64,000 nt of DNA from Paraliobacillus ryukyuensis (GTDB lineage: Bacteria; Bacillota; Bacilli; Bacillales; Amphibacillaceae). The stretch is taken from assembly GCF_003315295.1 (NCBI RefSeq), contig NZ_QNRI01000009.1, positions 62,001-126,000 of the forward strand, read 5' to 3'. The position numbers and the translations under genes were made by a program. Shown here piece by piece: positions 47,739-58,014 of this stretch; the stretch's first letter is position 1; each line of letters opens with the position of its first letter. The notes beneath the pieces were generated by a model that was not told the DNA's origin, searched no databases, and saw only the letters and a list, made by a program, of their open reading frames with translations.

Positions 47739-48221
47739 TTATTTTTTAACTTCCCACTGCTTATAACATACTGCATCTATCCCAAGTTTTTTAGATTCAA
47801 TCCATTCAAACGCTTTAAGTACTAACGGGGAGGCGTTATCTTGTGATACATCTTGCTTCGTTACCCAAACAGCTCCAAGTGAATCTTGCCCTTCAAACTG
47901 CTCAGGAACGCTTATTTCCCCTCCTATTTTGTTTACTAAGTAATACACTGCAATATGGTGAACATCAGTAGACTCTTTCCACTTCCAAGGAAGCATAAAA
48001 TCAATAACAGCTAAATTTTTAATGATTTCAATTCCAGTTTCCTCCTTGAATTCCCTTTGCATTGCTAAGGATAAGCTCTCCCCTTCCTCCAAGCTACCAC
48101 CAGGAAGATCATAGCGGTTTTTATACGGGCCACCGTTTTTGTTTATTACCAAGAGCTTGTTATCTTCTACGTAGATTCCATACACACCAAAAGCTCGGTG
48201 ATATTTCTTAGCTTTATTCAT
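47739..48221 (-). CDS. NUDIX hydrolase
   Basis: A 160-residue intact NUDIX protein with the box LPGGSLEEGESLSLAMQREF followed by KEETGIEI. It cleaves a nucleoside diphosphate linked to another moiety; the target cannot be read from sequence. AAAGGGG precedes the ATG. It lies 22 bases upstream of the truncated NUDIX gene and downstream of the type 2 ileS, with a terminator between. Together these look like an acquired or rearranged group. Confidence 0.85.
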   Translation of the reverse strand: MNKAKKYHRAFGVYGIYVEDNKLLVINKNGGPYKNRYDLPGGSLEEGESLSLAMQREFKEETGIEIIKNLAVIDFMLPWKWKESTDVHHIAVYYLVNKIGGEISVPEQFEGQDSLGAVWVTKQDVSQDNASPLVLKAFEWIESKKLGIDAVCYKQWEVKK

Positions 48222-48337
48222 TTAGATCCCCTTTCAAATTTTTTTTCAGTGCTTGAAATCGATTATAAGGCAAATAAAAAATATTAATAGACTTATATTT
48301 TGAAAGATTGTATAATGACAATTAACGTATGTAAAAA

Positions 48338-48371
48338 ACACCTTGCCTATTTTTAAGCAAGGTGTTTTTAT
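48338..48371 (-). terminator. terminator of ileS2
   Basis: AACACCTTGC and GCAAGGTGTT form a 10-pair stem with an eight-to-ten-base loop and T runs on both strands. Confidence 0.85.
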
Positions 48372-48437
48372 CTTGATGGGAATGAAAAAGTTTTATTTGG
48401 AAAACAGTCAAAGAATATAATTATCTATGAGTATTTC

Positions 48438-51400
48438 CTACGATTTAATGAATAATTTAACTTCGTTCCCTTCTACTTTGAAACTTCTCATGCCTGGTTT
48501 ACTTTCAAAATGAACTGCATTAATTATTAGATTTTTTTGCACTAATTCATCAAATTTAATCAATACTTTTTGAAGCTGTAAATCAGTCTGAACAAAAAGA
48601 TCTACTCGTAGTTCAACTGGAAGATTTAATTCCTTCCGATATGTCTGAACAGCCCGAACAAATTCCCTTACTAATCCTTCTTCTTTTAATTCTTGCGTCA
48701 AATTAGTATCTAATAGAGCTATGAATTTACTCCCTTCCAGCAATTCAAAACCATTTTTCCCCTTTTTCTCAATAAGTATGTCATCCGAATTAAGAGTGAT
48801 AGTTTCCCCTGAATTTAATAATAACTGTATTTCTCTATTTTCAAGAAATTTTTCCTTCTCGTTATCGTCTAACTCATCAACTTTATTTTTAACTTCGCCT
48901 ACTGATTTGCCTAACTTTGGTCCAACTACTGAGAAATTTAATTTGAAATCTACCTGTAACAAATCTTGATAATCATTCTTAAACATTACTTCTTTTATAT
49001 TCATTTCATCTTTTATGATAGATACATACTTTTGCAACTGAGATAGAGTGGTTTCCTCTGTCGGGACTACAACCAATTGAGCTAATGGTTGTTTGGTTTT
49101 TATTGCAACTGTATTTCTAAGGGATCTTGTTAGCTCTATTATTTGTAATACAGCATCCATATCCTTTTCTAATTGTTTATCAATATGCGTTTCATCTGGT
49201 TGAGGGTAATCAGATACATGAACACTATTATTTACTAAGTTTGAGTATATATCTTCTGAAACAAAAGGTGTATAAGGAGCCATTAGTTGTGTGAGCTTCT
49301 TTAAGACCTCAAATAAGGTGCTAAATGCCGATCTTTTATCATCAGTCATACCACTACTCCAAAATCGTTGTCTGGAACGTCTTACATACCAATTACTAAG
49401 TTCATCAACAAACGTTGCAATGGATCTTGCCCCTTTTGTTATATCATAATCATCTAAACTTTGGACAACTTCCCTAATAACAGTATTTAATCTTGAAAGA
49501 ACCCATTTATCGAGAGTTGTTCGAGTTCCACCCATGTCACTATCTGGATTAAATTGATCAATTTCTGCATACATGGAGTAAAAAGAATAAACGTTTAAAA
49601 GTGTATCAATCACTTTAGACTTAGCATGACTAACAGTCTTTTTGGAAAAGCGTTTATTATTCCATGGTGAACTGTCAGCTAACAACGCCCATCTTAAAGA
49701 ATCAGCACCAAACTCATTAATTAGCTCAGTAGGGTTCAAGGCATTACCCTTACTTTTTGACATCTTTTGTCCATTTTCATCTAAAATATGTCCTAAAGAA
49801 AGGACACGTTTATAAGGTGATTGTCCTGTAAACAGAGTAGAAACCGCCAATAAGCTGTAGAACCATCCTCTTGTTTGGTCAACACCCTCAATGACCACCT
49901 CAGCAGGAAATTGCTTTTTAAACATATCTTTATTTTCAAATGGATAATGATATTGAGCAAATGGCATGGAGCCACTATCAAACCATACATCAATAACTTC
50001 GCTTGTTCTAACCATTGTACCGCCACAAGAGCAAGTTAGATGTACTTTATCTACGTATGGTTTATGCAACTCTATATCTTCTGGCAATTCTTCTATAGAA
50101 AGCTCTCTTAATTCTTTAACAGAATGCGGGGCTTTTTCTTTACTGCAATCTTGACAAATCCAAACGTTTAGCGGAGTTCCCCAATATCTGTTTCTTCCAA
50201 TATTCCAGTCCACCATGTTATCCAAAAAGTTTCCAAACCTTCCATCCTTCATGTGAGAAGGAAACCACTCGACCCCTTGGTTATTTGATTGCATGTTTTC
50301 CTTAACTGCTGTTGTCTTAATAAACCAACCCTCCATGGCATAGTAAAGAAGAGGGCTGTCACATCTCCAACAATGGGGATAACTATGTTCATACTTTTGC
50401 TTATCGAATAAAAGGTTTTGCTTCGATAGCATTTTGATAATTTCTACGTCGCTTTTCTTTACAAATTGTCCTGCAAGTGGGGCTACATATTCCTTATAAC
50501 GGCCTTTGGAATCAACAACATTTACATAATCAAATTGATTATCCTGAATTGCCTTGTAATCATCTTCTCCATGGGCAGGTGCTATATGCACAATACCAGT
50601 TCCACTTGTATCAGTAACAAAATCTGCACCGAGAACTTTATGTCCATTGGTTACTGCGACATAATTAAAAGGCGGTTCGTAAGAGAGACCAATTAAATCT
50701 TTTCCTTTCATAACTTCCAAAATCTCATAATCCTCCTTCATAACAGTGGAAGCCAGAGACTCTGCAAGAACAAATATTTCTGATACTTGTCTAACTCGTA
50801 CATAATTCATATTAGGGTTTACGGCAACAGCAACATTACCTGGTAATGTCCATGGTGTCGTTGTCCAACCTAAAAGATATTCATTTGAAGTTCCCTTTAA
50901 TCGAAATTTGGCTGTAACGGATAAATCAGTAACATCTTTATATCCTTGTGCCACTTCGTGAGAACTAAGTGAAGTCTCGCAGTGTGGACAATACGGAACA
51001 ACCCTGTGTCCTTTATATAAATAACCCTTCTCATGTATAGTGGATAGGATATTCCAGACAGACTCAATATACTCGTTGTTTAAGGTTACATAAGGATCCT
51101 CCATATCTACCCAATAACCAAGAGCCTCAGTAAATTGTTTCCATTCATTTTCATAGGCAAAGACACTTTCTTTACATTTCTGAATAAAATTTTCTATTCC
51201 GTACTCCTCAATTTGATCCTTACCACGAATATTCAATTGTTTTTCAACTTCTAATTCCACAGGTAAGCCATGTGTATCCCAACCCGCTTTTCTTAAAACC
51301 TGATACCCAGACATTGTTTTGTACCTCGCTACAAAGTCCTTGATTGTTCTCCCAAGGGCATGACCCGCATGTGGCAATCCATTTGCAGTTGGAGGCCCTT

Positions 51401-51518
51401 CATAAAAAACATAGGTCTCCCTTCCTTCTCGGTTAGATATAGAACGTTCGAACGTTCCATCCTTTTCCCATTTTTCACGAACCCTTAATTCCCTTTCTAC
51501 ACTGGACTCCTTCAACAT
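48438..51518 (-). CDS. ileS: isoleucyl-tRNA synthetase, type 2 (eukaryote-like)
   Basis: A 1026-residue class I synthetase that charges tRNA-Ile. The HIGH site reads [11 protein letters not shown], the KMSKS site [21 protein letters not shown], and the CP1 editing domain contains [21 protein letters not shown] with the long C-terminal region is characteristic of IleRS2, which is close to the eukaryotic enzyme and often tolerates mupirocin, whereas housekeeping type 1 enzymes have a C-terminal zinc domain. GAGGTG precedes the ATG at 51518; the frame open for 28 further codons is the leader. A second ileS may exist elsewhere. Confidence 0.88.
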   Translation of the reverse strand: MLKESSVERELRVREKWEKDGTFERSISNREGRETYVFYEGPPTANGLPHAGHALGRTIKDFVARYKTMSGYQVLRKAGWDTHGLPVELEVEKQLNIRGKDQIEEYGIENFIQKCKESVFAYENEWKQFTEALGYWVDMEDPYVTLNNEYIESVWNILSTIHEKGYLYKGHRVVPYCPHCETSLSSHEVAQGYKDVTDLSVTAKFRLKGTSNEYLLGWTTTPWTLPGNVAVAVNPNMNYVRVRQVSEIFVLAESLASTVMKEDYEILEVMKGKDLIGLSYEPPFNYVAVTNGHKVLGADFVTDTSGTGIVHIAPAHGEDDYKAIQDNQFDYVNVVDSKGRYKEYVAPLAGQFVKKSDVEIIKMLSKQNLLFDKQKYEHSYPHCWRCDSPLLYYAMEGWFIKTTAVKENMQSNNQGVEWFPSHMKDGRFGNFLDNMVDWNIGRNRYWGTPLNVWICQDCSKEKAPHSVKELRELSIEELPEDIELHKPYVDKVHLTCSCGGTMVRTSEVIDVWFDSGSMPFAQYHYPFENKDMFKKQFPAEVVIEGVDQTRGWFYSLLAVSTLFTGQSPYKRVLSLGHILDENGQKMSKSKGNALNPTELINEFGADSLRWALLADSSPWNNKRFSKKTVSHAKSKVIDTLLNVYSFYSMYAEIDQFNPDSDMGGTRTTLDKWVLSRLNTVIREVVQSLDDYDITKGARSIATFVDELSNWYVRRSRQRFWSSGMTDDKRSAFSTLFEVLKKLTQLMAPYTPFVSEDIYSNLVNNSVHVSDYPQPDETHIDKQLEKDMDAVLQIIELTRSLRNTVAIKTKQPLAQLVVVPTEETTLSQLQKYVSIIKDEMNIKEVMFKNDYQDLLQVDFKLNFSVVGPKLGKSVGEVKNKVDELDDNEKEKFLENREIQLLLNSGETITLNSDDILIEKKGKNGFELLEGSKFIALLDTNLTQELKEEGLVREFVRAVQTYRKELNLPVELRVDLFVQTDLQLQKVLIKFDELVQKNLIINAVHFESKPGMRSFKVEGNEVKLFIKS

Positions 51519-51536
51519 TATCACCTCATTATAATT

Positions 51537-51572
51537 AAAAAAACTCGACCCCACATACGTAGAATCGAGTTT
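51537..51572 (-). terminator. intrinsic terminator immediately before ileS2
   Basis: On the minus strand AAACTCGA and TCGAGTTT form a stem around a 16-base loop, followed by seven Ts, about 20 bases upstream of the start. Its position in the leader suggests attenuation. Confidence 0.65.
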
Positions 51573-51602
51573 ATATATAAATATATAATCTTCCTTTAAC
51601 AA

Positions 51603-51630
51603 AATAAAAAAACCATAGTAGTGGTTTTTA
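51603..51630 (-). terminator. second terminator-like hairpin in the ileS2 leader
   Basis: On the minus strand AAACCA and TGGTTT flank a six-base loop and are followed by TTTTATTTT. The stem is short. Confidence 0.45.
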
Positions 51631-51719
51631 TCAGTTCATTACACTACGTACTATCATACGTGTCCTGGATATCGGTAGAATGCCGTCAAAGTTTAAAAGC
51701 CCTTTCAACTTTGCTTCTC

Positions 51720-51776
51720 GGAGAGGATTTTCATTATGGTCTTAACATTGACTTCCAGCAAATCGTCAACTCTCTG
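51720..51776 (-). ncRNA. T-box Stem I-like structure in the ileS2 leader (tentative)
   Basis: On the minus strand AGAGAG at 51775-51770 is followed by the hairpin TTGAC-loop-GTCAA and, further on, by AAAATC and CTCTC (51725-51721) that can close the outer helix. T-box leaders often start AGAGAG and carry an isoleucine codon, ATC, at this place. The canonical T-box bulge motif GGGTGG-N-ACCGCG was not found, so this may be a degenerate or unrelated leader. Confidence 0.35.
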
Positions 51777-51840
51777 TAGATAAGATAAGATAAACATAAC
51801 TACTCTTTCTCGTCATCAAATTATTTATTAAATTATATAA

Positions 51841-51869
51841 ATGATAACTAACAGTGATTTAAAAGTCAA
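51841..51869 (-). promoter_or_regulatory. sigma A promoter of ileS2
   Basis: On the minus strand TTGACT (51869-51864) and TATCAT (51846-51841) are exactly 17 bases apart. Transcription from here would give a leader of about 315 bases. Confidence 0.65.
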
Positions 51870-52260
51870 CTTACAATTTTACATTAATCAGCAATCCTTT
51901 CCTATTTACCCTATCCCTTATCTTCTACTATATGCCTTTGAAACTTAGTTTTACAAAACCCCTCCGCCCCCGCAACACCTTATCCCACTTGTCCTCACGC
52001 CCTTTCCCATCCCTAAATCCTCGCCTTTTATTTTAACTCGATTTTACAAAGAAAAGCATCTTTTCTTGTCGAAATGAATTGAAAGTTAATCGGGAAAGAA
52101 TCGAAAAATGGAACTCGGTTTTTACAGATTAGATTGGATAATTAAGAGAATAGATAGAAGAATCATAACGCTTTTTTCTTACTCTCTACCTCATATTTTT
52201 CCACGCACTAACGTTTTTTCTTTTACCTCCAACCCTTGCCATGCTTAGTTTCTCAGTCTT
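51870..52260. other. non-coding gap between ileS2 promoter and glmS terminator
   Basis: No gene was found. A stretch at about 51955-52025 is unusually C-rich and G-poor on the plus strand. Nothing else was recognised. Confidence 0.4.
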
Positions 52261-52270
52261 TTCTTCAAGC

Positions 52271-52315
52271 AAAAAAGAACCGAGAAGCTGTACAAATAGT
52301 ACGTTCCCGATTCTT
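52271..52315 (-). terminator. terminator of glmS
   Basis: On the minus strand AAGAATCGGGAA pairs, with wobble pairs, with TTCTCGGTTCTT, followed by a T run. An outer CTTCAAG repeat pair extends the stem. Confidence 0.7.
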
Positions 52316-52457
52316 CTTGAAGTATTATCTAAAGCCAATATATAAATGGGTGTCGCTGCCCCTGCTTTGTAAAACTTACTTACATCTTGTAAGAAGAGTT
52401 ACATTTTTGAAAGGGAGAGTTACGTGGAGATAATTATCTCCCTGTTACTGAAACATT

Positions 52458-54260
52458 TTATTCCACTGTGACGCTTTTTGCCAAGTTACGCGGTTTATCC
52501 ACATCACAATCACGATGTAGTGCTGCATAATAAGCAAGAAGTTGCATTGGAACCACACTGACTAAGGGTGTGAGTAATTCATGCACATGCGGTAATACAA
52601 ATGCATCTGAAGCTTGATCTAAACCTTCAATACTTACTACGCATGTTTTTGCTCCACGAGCGGCAACTTCTTGCACATTTCCGCGAATCGAGTAATTGAC
52701 GTTTTCTTGGGTGGAGATTGCAATAACAGGAGTTCCCTCTTCAATCAATGCAATGGTTCCATGTTTTAATTCTCCACCTGCAAATCCTTCCGCTTGAATA
52801 TAAGAAATCTCTTTCAATTTTAAAGAAGCCTCTTGAACAACGAAGTAATCTGCTCCTCTACCAATAAAGAATGCATTGCGTGTATTCGCAAATAAATCTT
52901 TCGCAATTTGTTCAAATACATCTTTCTGATCGGTTAAGGATTCCATTACACTAGACACAATCCCTAGTTCTTGTAATGGATCAAAGTCTAACGTCATACC
53001 TTTTGCTTTAGCAGTATCTACTGCTAGTATAGTTAATACTGCAATTTGGGCAGTGTAAGCTTTGGTTGAAGCCACTGCTATTTCCGGACCTGCATATAAA
53101 TGTAACGTATGGTCCGCTTCACGAGAAAGGGTGGATCCTGGAACATTGGTAACTGTAATGGATCTATGACCAAGTTCTTTGATACGGACTAATACGGAGC
53201 GACTATCTGCTGTTTCGCCGCTTTGTGAAATAAAAATGAATAATGGTTTTTCTGAAAGAAGTGGCATATTATATGAAAATTCACTGGCTATATGCACTTC
53301 AACAGGGACATTTGCTAGCTTTTCAATAATTTGCTTCCCTACTAAACCCGCATTATAACTAGTTCCTGCTGCAATAATATAAACACGATCGGTATCTAGC
53401 ATTGCTGCACGAATAGATGGATCAAGTTTTATATTATCATTTTCATCTTGGTATTCTTGAATGATTTTACGCATAACGAAAGGTTGCTCGTCAATTTCTT
53501 TAAGCATAAAGTGAGCATAAGTACCTTTTTCGATATCTGTAGCATCAATTTCAGCAATGTATGGTTCACGCTCTACCGCTACACCATCAAGCTTCTGAAT
53601 CTCCACATAGTCACGATTTACAATAACAATTTCTTTATCATGTATTTCAAGATAACGATCGGTTTCTTTTAATGTAGCCATTGCATCACTTGCCACAAGA
53701 TTAAAGCCTTCTCCTAATCCAACTAATAGTGGGCTTTTATTTTTTGCTACATAAATCGTTTCTTGGTCTTGTTGATCAATCAATGCAAGCGCATAAGACC
53801 CTTTTAGTAAAGCAACAGTTCGACGAAAAGCTTCTGCTACATCTTGGGTCTTGTTATACATAACTTCCATTAATTGCACGACTACTTCTGTATCCGTTTC
53901 ACTCGCTAAATGAATACCTTGCAAATATTCGTCACGTAATTCATAGTAGTTTTCAATTACTCCGTTGTGAACAAGTGTGAAACGACCAGACACGCTTTGG
54001 TGCGGGTGAGCATTTTCTTCGCTTGGCTCACCATGTGTCGCCCAGCGGGTATGACCGATTCCCATTGTTGACTCAACGGTGTTGTCTACTTTATCACGTA
54101 ACACAGCAATACGACCTTTTACTTTAAACATATCCAAGCCATTGTCGCTAAGTACTGCAATCCCAGCTGAATCATAACCTCGATATTCTAATTTTTCTAA
54201 ACCATTCAATAAAATTTCTTTCGTATCATTCTGTCCAATATAACCAACAATTCCACACAT
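52458..54260 (-). CDS. glmS: glucosamine-6-phosphate synthase
   Basis: The 600-residue enzyme makes glucosamine 6-phosphate from fructose 6-phosphate and glutamine, the first step to UDP-GlcNAc for peptidoglycan. The N-terminal glutaminase starts MCGIVGYIG with nucleophile Cys2 after Met removal (HTRWATHG downstream), and the two SIS isomerase domains follow ([17 protein letters not shown]; the C-terminal [13 protein letters not shown]). AGGAGG precedes the ATG. A glmS ribozyme lies in its leader. In B. subtilis glmS follows glmM; here they are 6 kb apart. Confidence 0.96.
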   Translation of the reverse strand: MCGIVGYIGQNDTKEILLNGLEKLEYRGYDSAGIAVLSDNGLDMFKVKGRIAVLRDKVDNTVESTMGIGHTRWATHGEPSEENAHPHQSVSGRFTLVHNGVIENYYELRDEYLQGIHLASETDTEVVVQLMEVMYNKTQDVAEAFRRTVALLKGSYALALIDQQDQETIYVAKNKSPLLVGLGEGFNLVASDAMATLKETDRYLEIHDKEIVIVNRDYVEIQKLDGVAVEREPYIAEIDATDIEKGTYAHFMLKEIDEQPFVMRKIIQEYQDENDNIKLDPSIRAAMLDTDRVYIIAAGTSYNAGLVGKQIIEKLANVPVEVHIASEFSYNMPLLSEKPLFIFISQSGETADSRSVLVRIKELGHRSITVTNVPGSTLSREADHTLHLYAGPEIAVASTKAYTAQIAVLTILAVDTAKAKGMTLDFDPLQELGIVSSVMESLTDQKDVFEQIAKDLFANTRNAFFIGRGADYFVVQEASLKLKEISYIQAEGFAGGELKHGTIALIEEGTPVIAISTQENVNYSIRGNVQEVAARGAKTCVVSIEGLDQASDAFVLPHVHELLTPLVSVVPMQLLAYYAALHRDCDVDKPRNLAKSVTVE

Positions 54261-54280
54261 TTCATTTTCCTCCTAATATA

Positions 54281-54337
54281 GAAAGAGGCAAATAAAACGA
54301 AACCTTTTTTAATACGGGGCGTTTATTTGCCCCTTTC
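54281..54337 (-). repeat. long inverted repeat between ribozyme and glmS start
   Basis: Two arms of about 18 bases with shared core GAGGCAAATAAA (54281-54298 and 54320-54337, one arm reading GGGGCAAATAAA in the other direction) can pair with few mismatches, about 21 bases apart. It lies just upstream of the AGGAGG of glmS and may shape the RNA remaining after cleavage. Confidence 0.5.
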
Positions 54338-54360
54338 TCATGATGTTTTATTGCATCATC

Positions 54361-54518
54361 TGCTTTCATTCTTTGTGCAATGAGTTGCCTCACTGTTTTG
54401 GAATAAAAAGCTTATCGGTTGATGATGTGTGCAACCGGGAGGTATCCGCCGATTTTCTTCGATAAACCTCCTCCTCGTCAACTACTTTTCACCGCTCGAA
54501 AAATAGTCCAGGCGCTTT
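54361..54518 (-). ncRNA. glmS ribozyme/riboswitch
   Basis: The minus strand contains the conserved core: AGCGCCTGGACT at 54516-54505 (self-cleavage is expected just before GCGCC), GTTGACGAGG, GAGGTTTATCGA, TCGGCGGATACCTCCCGG and the 3' domain ending near GAATGAAAGC. On binding glucosamine 6-phosphate the RNA cuts itself and the message is degraded, giving feedback on glmS. The exact 3' edge is approximate. Confidence 0.93.
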
Positions 54519-54748
54519 TGTTACGTGCTTATGCTATGCTCCTTTCCAATCTTGAATACATTCTTTTCAAATAAAAAAGAACTGTTTCTATTTTACCCGA
54601 GAATGGCTTTACTAGCAATATCTAGTTTTGAATTAGAAGCAGTTTTTTAAAGTGACTATATAATCTCGGTACTATACTTTATGTTATAACGAATATTTTG
54701 TGAAATATTAGAACGCAGTCGTATCTTTTTGTTCGTGTCAAGCTGAAC

Positions 54749-54773
54749 GTTTATTTTTTTCATAAGCGGTTAT
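54749..54773 (+). promoter_or_regulatory. sigma B-type promoter of the SDR gene
   Basis: GTTTAT (54749-54754) and GGTTAT (54768-54773) are 13 bases apart, each one base from the sigma B consensus. It lies 37 bases before the ATG; B. subtilis relatives YdaD and YhdF are sigma B genes. Confidence 0.65.
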
Positions 54774-54810
54774 CAAGTATATAAGTGAATTATTATTTAG
54801 GAGGCTAATC

Positions 54811-55677
54811 ATGGAACCAAATGAAATGCAAAGGGGAGCAACACCTAGACAAAAACAGGATAGGCAACCTGGTTTTGAATATGAGATGAATCCTGTCCCA
54901 CATCAACCATTGGATTATCAAGGTTCAGGAAAATTAAAAGGAAAAGTAGCGCTAATTACTGGAGGCGACAGTGGTATTGGGCGAGCAGTATCCATTCTAT
55001 ACGCCAAAGAAGGCGCAAATGTCGCCATTTCCTATCTAGATGAACATAGCGATGCAGAAGCGACTAAAAAACTAGTCGAAGAAGCTGGGGCTGAATGTTT
55101 ACTTTTACCTGGAGATATCAAAGAAGCGCAACACTGCGTATCGTTAGTAGAAACGACCGTGAAACATTTTGGTAAATTAAACATTTTAGTCAATAACGCC
55201 GCAGTACAATACGTGAGAGATGATTTATTAGATATAACTGATGAACAATTTGAAGAAGTCTTTCAAACAAATTTTTTCTCTCAATTTTACTTAACCAAAG
55301 CAGCTGTAAAACATATGCAGGCCGGCGATTCGATTATTAGTACATCTTCCATTAATGCCTACAAAGGAAATGGCGTGCTTATTGATTACACAGCAACAAA
55401 AGGAGCAATTACCGCTTTTGTTCGTAGTATCGCACAAAATCTTGCTAAAAAAGGCATACGAGCAAATTCAGTCGCTCCAGGACCTGTTTGGACACCACTA
55501 ATCCCATCTAGTTTTGATGAAGCAGGGGTAGAAAAGTTTGGGCAGGATGGGCTGTTGGGAAGGCCCGGTCAACCTTCTGAGCACGCTTGGCCATATGTGA
55601 TGTTAGCATCTGATGAAGCAACATACATGACAGGACAAGCAATCCATATCAACGGTGGATCTTGGACGTCCTCTTAA
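54811..55677 (+). CDS. SDR-family general stress oxidoreductase (YdaD/YhdF-like)
   Basis: A 288-residue short-chain dehydrogenase with an N-terminal extension of about 43 polar residues, typical of YdaD/YhdF-like stress enzymes. The NAD(P) motif is TGGDSGIGRA, NNAAVQ follows, and the catalytic Ser-Tyr-Lys set is SSINAYKGNGVLIDYTATKG (Tyr and Lys in YTATK). PGPVWTPL closes the site. GGAGG precedes the ATG. A sigma B-type promoter is upstream, supporting stress induction. The substrate is unknown. Confidence 0.87.
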   Translation: MEPNEMQRGATPRQKQDRQPGFEYEMNPVPHQPLDYQGSGKLKGKVALITGGDSGIGRAVSILYAKEGANVAISYLDEHSDAEATKKLVEEAGAECLLLPGDIKEAQHCVSLVETTVKHFGKLNILVNNAAVQYVRDDLLDITDEQFEEVFQTNFFSQFYLTKAAVKHMQAGDSIISTSSINAYKGNGVLIDYTATKGAITAFVRSIAQNLAKKGIRANSVAPGPVWTPLIPSSFDEAGVEKFGQDGLLGRPGQPSEHAWPYVMLASDEATYMTGQAIHINGGSWTSS

Positions 55678-55681
55678 CACG

Positions 55682-55727
55682 ATAGCACTTTATTGAAAGA
55701 TTAATTTCGATAAAGTGCTATTATTTT
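55682..55727 (+). terminator. terminator of the SDR gene
   Basis: ATAGCACTTTAT and ATAAAGTGCTAT, with inner GAAA/TTTC pairing, form a stem followed by a T-rich run. Confidence 0.82.
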
Positions 55728-55864
55728 TGTTTTCTAATACGAATAACATAAGTTTTCAAATTATTCCGTCCCTTTAATTGACAATTTTAGCAAGCAGGGG
55801 TAGCATGAAATAAATATATTAAATGGCTACTATTGTTGATAGTAGCAATGGAGGGGGATCAATA

Positions 55865-56806
55865 ATGCAACACGCTGTATCTAAAGCTATTGATGCCATC
55901 AGTAACGTCATTATCGGACAAGAAAATGTAATTGAAAAACTATTCATCGCCATTTTAGTCGATGGGCATGTCCTACTTGAAAGTGTGCCTGGATCTGGAA
56001 AAACCAAATTAGCAAAAAGTTTTGCTAAAATCATTAATGGTTCGTTTAATCGTATTCAATTTACACCAGATGTTCTCCCAAGTGATGTCACTGGCATCCG
56101 TTTTTTTAACCCAAAGACACAGGATTTTGAGATGCGTACCGGACCAGTTGTGACTACGATCTTATTAGCAGATGAGATTAACCGTGCAACACCAAAAACA
56201 CAATCAAGTTTATTGGAAGCAATGGGAGAAGGTCAGGCTACTATTGACGGGATTACTGTTCCTATTCCAGATCCTTTTATGGTGCTTGCAACCCAAAACC
56301 CAATCGAAAATGGACAAGGAACGTTCCCGTTACCACAAGCACAGCTCGATCGATTTCTATTTAAGATAAATCTCTCTTATCCATCCATAGAAGAAGAAAA
56401 GGAAATATTGCGAACGAATCGTAGTGAGGATCCGCTTCAATCACTAACTCCAATGCTGTCTTTGCAAGATCTACAAGAAGTCAAAGCAGATATCCAATTG
56501 GTAACTATGTCTGAGGCTGTGACTGATTATCTTTTACGAATTGTTCAAGCCACTCGTGAACACCCGGACATTATGCATGGTGTCAGTACTAGAGGTGCAC
56601 TATCTTTGATGAAAGCTAGCCAAGCTCATGCATGGTTACGCGGGCGAAGTTTTGTTCAACCAGAAGATGTAAAGGCATTGGCACCTTTTGTGCTTTCTCA
56701 TCGCATTGTTTTAGAAATGACGGCTACTTTTAAATCAGGAAATATGGAAGTTATCCAAGCGATTTTGCATACGATAGATGTACCTGTAGAGATAGAGGGC
56801 TCCTAA
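55865..56806 (+). CDS. MoxR-family AAA+ ATPase
   Basis: A 313-residue AAA+ protein. Walker A is VPGSGKTKLAKS (Gly43 to Thr47 core), Walker B is ILLADEINRA and the sensor region is ATQNPIENGQGTFPLPQAQLDRF. MoxR ATPases act as chaperones for metal insertion or assembly of VWA/DUF58-type partners. GGAGGGGG precedes the ATG at 55865; the frame open 14 codons earlier is not supported. The next gene starts two bases after its stop, so they are co-transcribed. Confidence 0.92.
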   Translation: MQHAVSKAIDAISNVIIGQENVIEKLFIAILVDGHVLLESVPGSGKTKLAKSFAKIINGSFNRIQFTPDVLPSDVTGIRFFNPKTQDFEMRTGPVVTTILLADEINRATPKTQSSLLEAMGEGQATIDGITVPIPDPFMVLATQNPIENGQGTFPLPQAQLDRFLFKINLSYPSIEEEKEILRTNRSEDPLQSLTPMLSLQDLQEVKADIQLVTMSEAVTDYLLRIVQATREHPDIMHGVSTRGALSLMKASQAHAWLRGRSFVQPEDVKALAPFVLSHRIVLEMTATFKSGNMEVIQAILHTIDVPVEIEGS

Positions 56807-56808
56807 GG

Positions 56809-58014
56809 ATGGAACTAAAAAAGCAAAAGAGTAAACAAATGCACCAACGCTATGATGTATTAATTGCCATCGGAATGCTCAGTGCAGCAATTAGTATCTT
56901 GTTACATAAACCGATCTTGTTTGCCGGAATTGGCTTACTTGTTACCTACATTGTGCTTGTGCTACTTTATGAAAAATATTATGGCAATTACCTTTATTTA
57001 GAAATAGAGAAAGATAAACTTTTTCTGTTCCCTGAAGATGACGATATAATTGCCATTACATTCTATAACAAAGGAAAGTTCACGTTAAAGAACGGTTATT
57101 TTTTCTTCACGATTGATGAAGAGGTCCAAGTTGAAGATGGAAAATATCAGCTAGATGAAAGAGGCCTTACCCATAAAGTGCCGCTCACATTACCTGCTAA
57201 TAGCAAAATCACCTTACATCTATCGATTAAAGGAAATAAACGTGGTATTACGCAATTAGCTAATATGCGCTACGTATTTTTTAATCCATTTAGTTTTACA
57301 ACAATTACATTACAAGCACAAGGCTATTGGACGCAAGAAATTGTTGTTTTTCCTAGTCAAACGCCTATTACGAGAATGGATCGGTTGTTTACCAATCAAA
57401 CTGGTAATATCGCACTACCATTTGCATTGATGCATGATGAAATGGATATTGCAGGGACAAGAGAATATCATTTTTCTGATACCATGCAACATATTCACTG
57501 GAAAACAAGTGCAAAGAAACAACGATTACACACAAAAATATTTGAGCATAACACGGATATGCGTTGGACGGTTCTAGTTAATGCTAGTACATCTTCAAAA
57601 CTAAATAACCTATATTTAAGTAAACAGATAGATACTTACCTTTCCATCATTTCGTCTATTTCTATGCAAGCAATCCGTCAAGATATACAAATTGGTGTAT
57701 GGTTTAATTTAGGTAAACCCGTTCAGTTAAAAACAAATCACGGAACTGGTCAGCATCATCTTAAAAGATTGCTACACATTTTTGCTAGTATTGATCATTC
57801 GTATTCCATTGTTCAAATGAACACCCTATTACACCAAATTAATCAACAAATAGATGAGCACCATGTCATCCTGTATATTGGCGAGCTTAACCAAATTGTA
57901 AGGCACTATCTGAGCACATGGGAAGTAAGAAACAAAAAAGAAATATATGTACTATCAAACGAAGATAACCACTTTGTTTTACGTAACCACGCTGAGGTGA
58001 GTAGTAATGAATAA
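56809..58014 (+). CDS. DUF58-domain membrane protein
   Basis: A 401-residue protein with two N-terminal membrane helices (about 18-36 and 42-58) and the DUF58 signature in the middle, GTREYHFSDTMQHIHWKTSAK followed by LHTKIFEHNTD. These form a von Willebrand A-related fold usually encoded beside MoxR. A metal-ion or client-handling role with the ATPase is expected. The gene overlaps the next by eight bases, so translation is coupled. Confidence 0.85.
   Translation: MELKKQKSKQMHQRYDVLIAIGMLSAAISILLHKPILFAGIGLLVTYIVLVLLYEKYYGNYLYLEIEKDKLFLFPEDDDIIAITFYNKGKFTLKNGYFFFTIDEEVQVEDGKYQLDERGLTHKVPLTLPANSKITLHLSIKGNKRGITQLANMRYVFFNPFSFTTITLQAQGYWTQEIVVFPSQTPITRMDRLFTNQTGNIALPFALMHDEMDIAGTREYHFSDTMQHIHWKTSAKKQRLHTKIFEHNTDMRWTVLVNASTSSKLNNLYLSKQIDTYLSIISSISMQAIRQDIQIGVWFNLGKPVQLKTNHGTGQHHLKRLLHIFASIDHSYSIVQMNTLLHQINQQIDEHHVILYIGELNQIVRHYLSTWEVRNKKEIYVLSNEDNHFVLRNHAEVSSNE

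Noticed and set aside
51519-51602. 28-codon N-terminal extension of ileS2
   Set aside because: It would run through a terminator hairpin and lacks a ribosome binding site.
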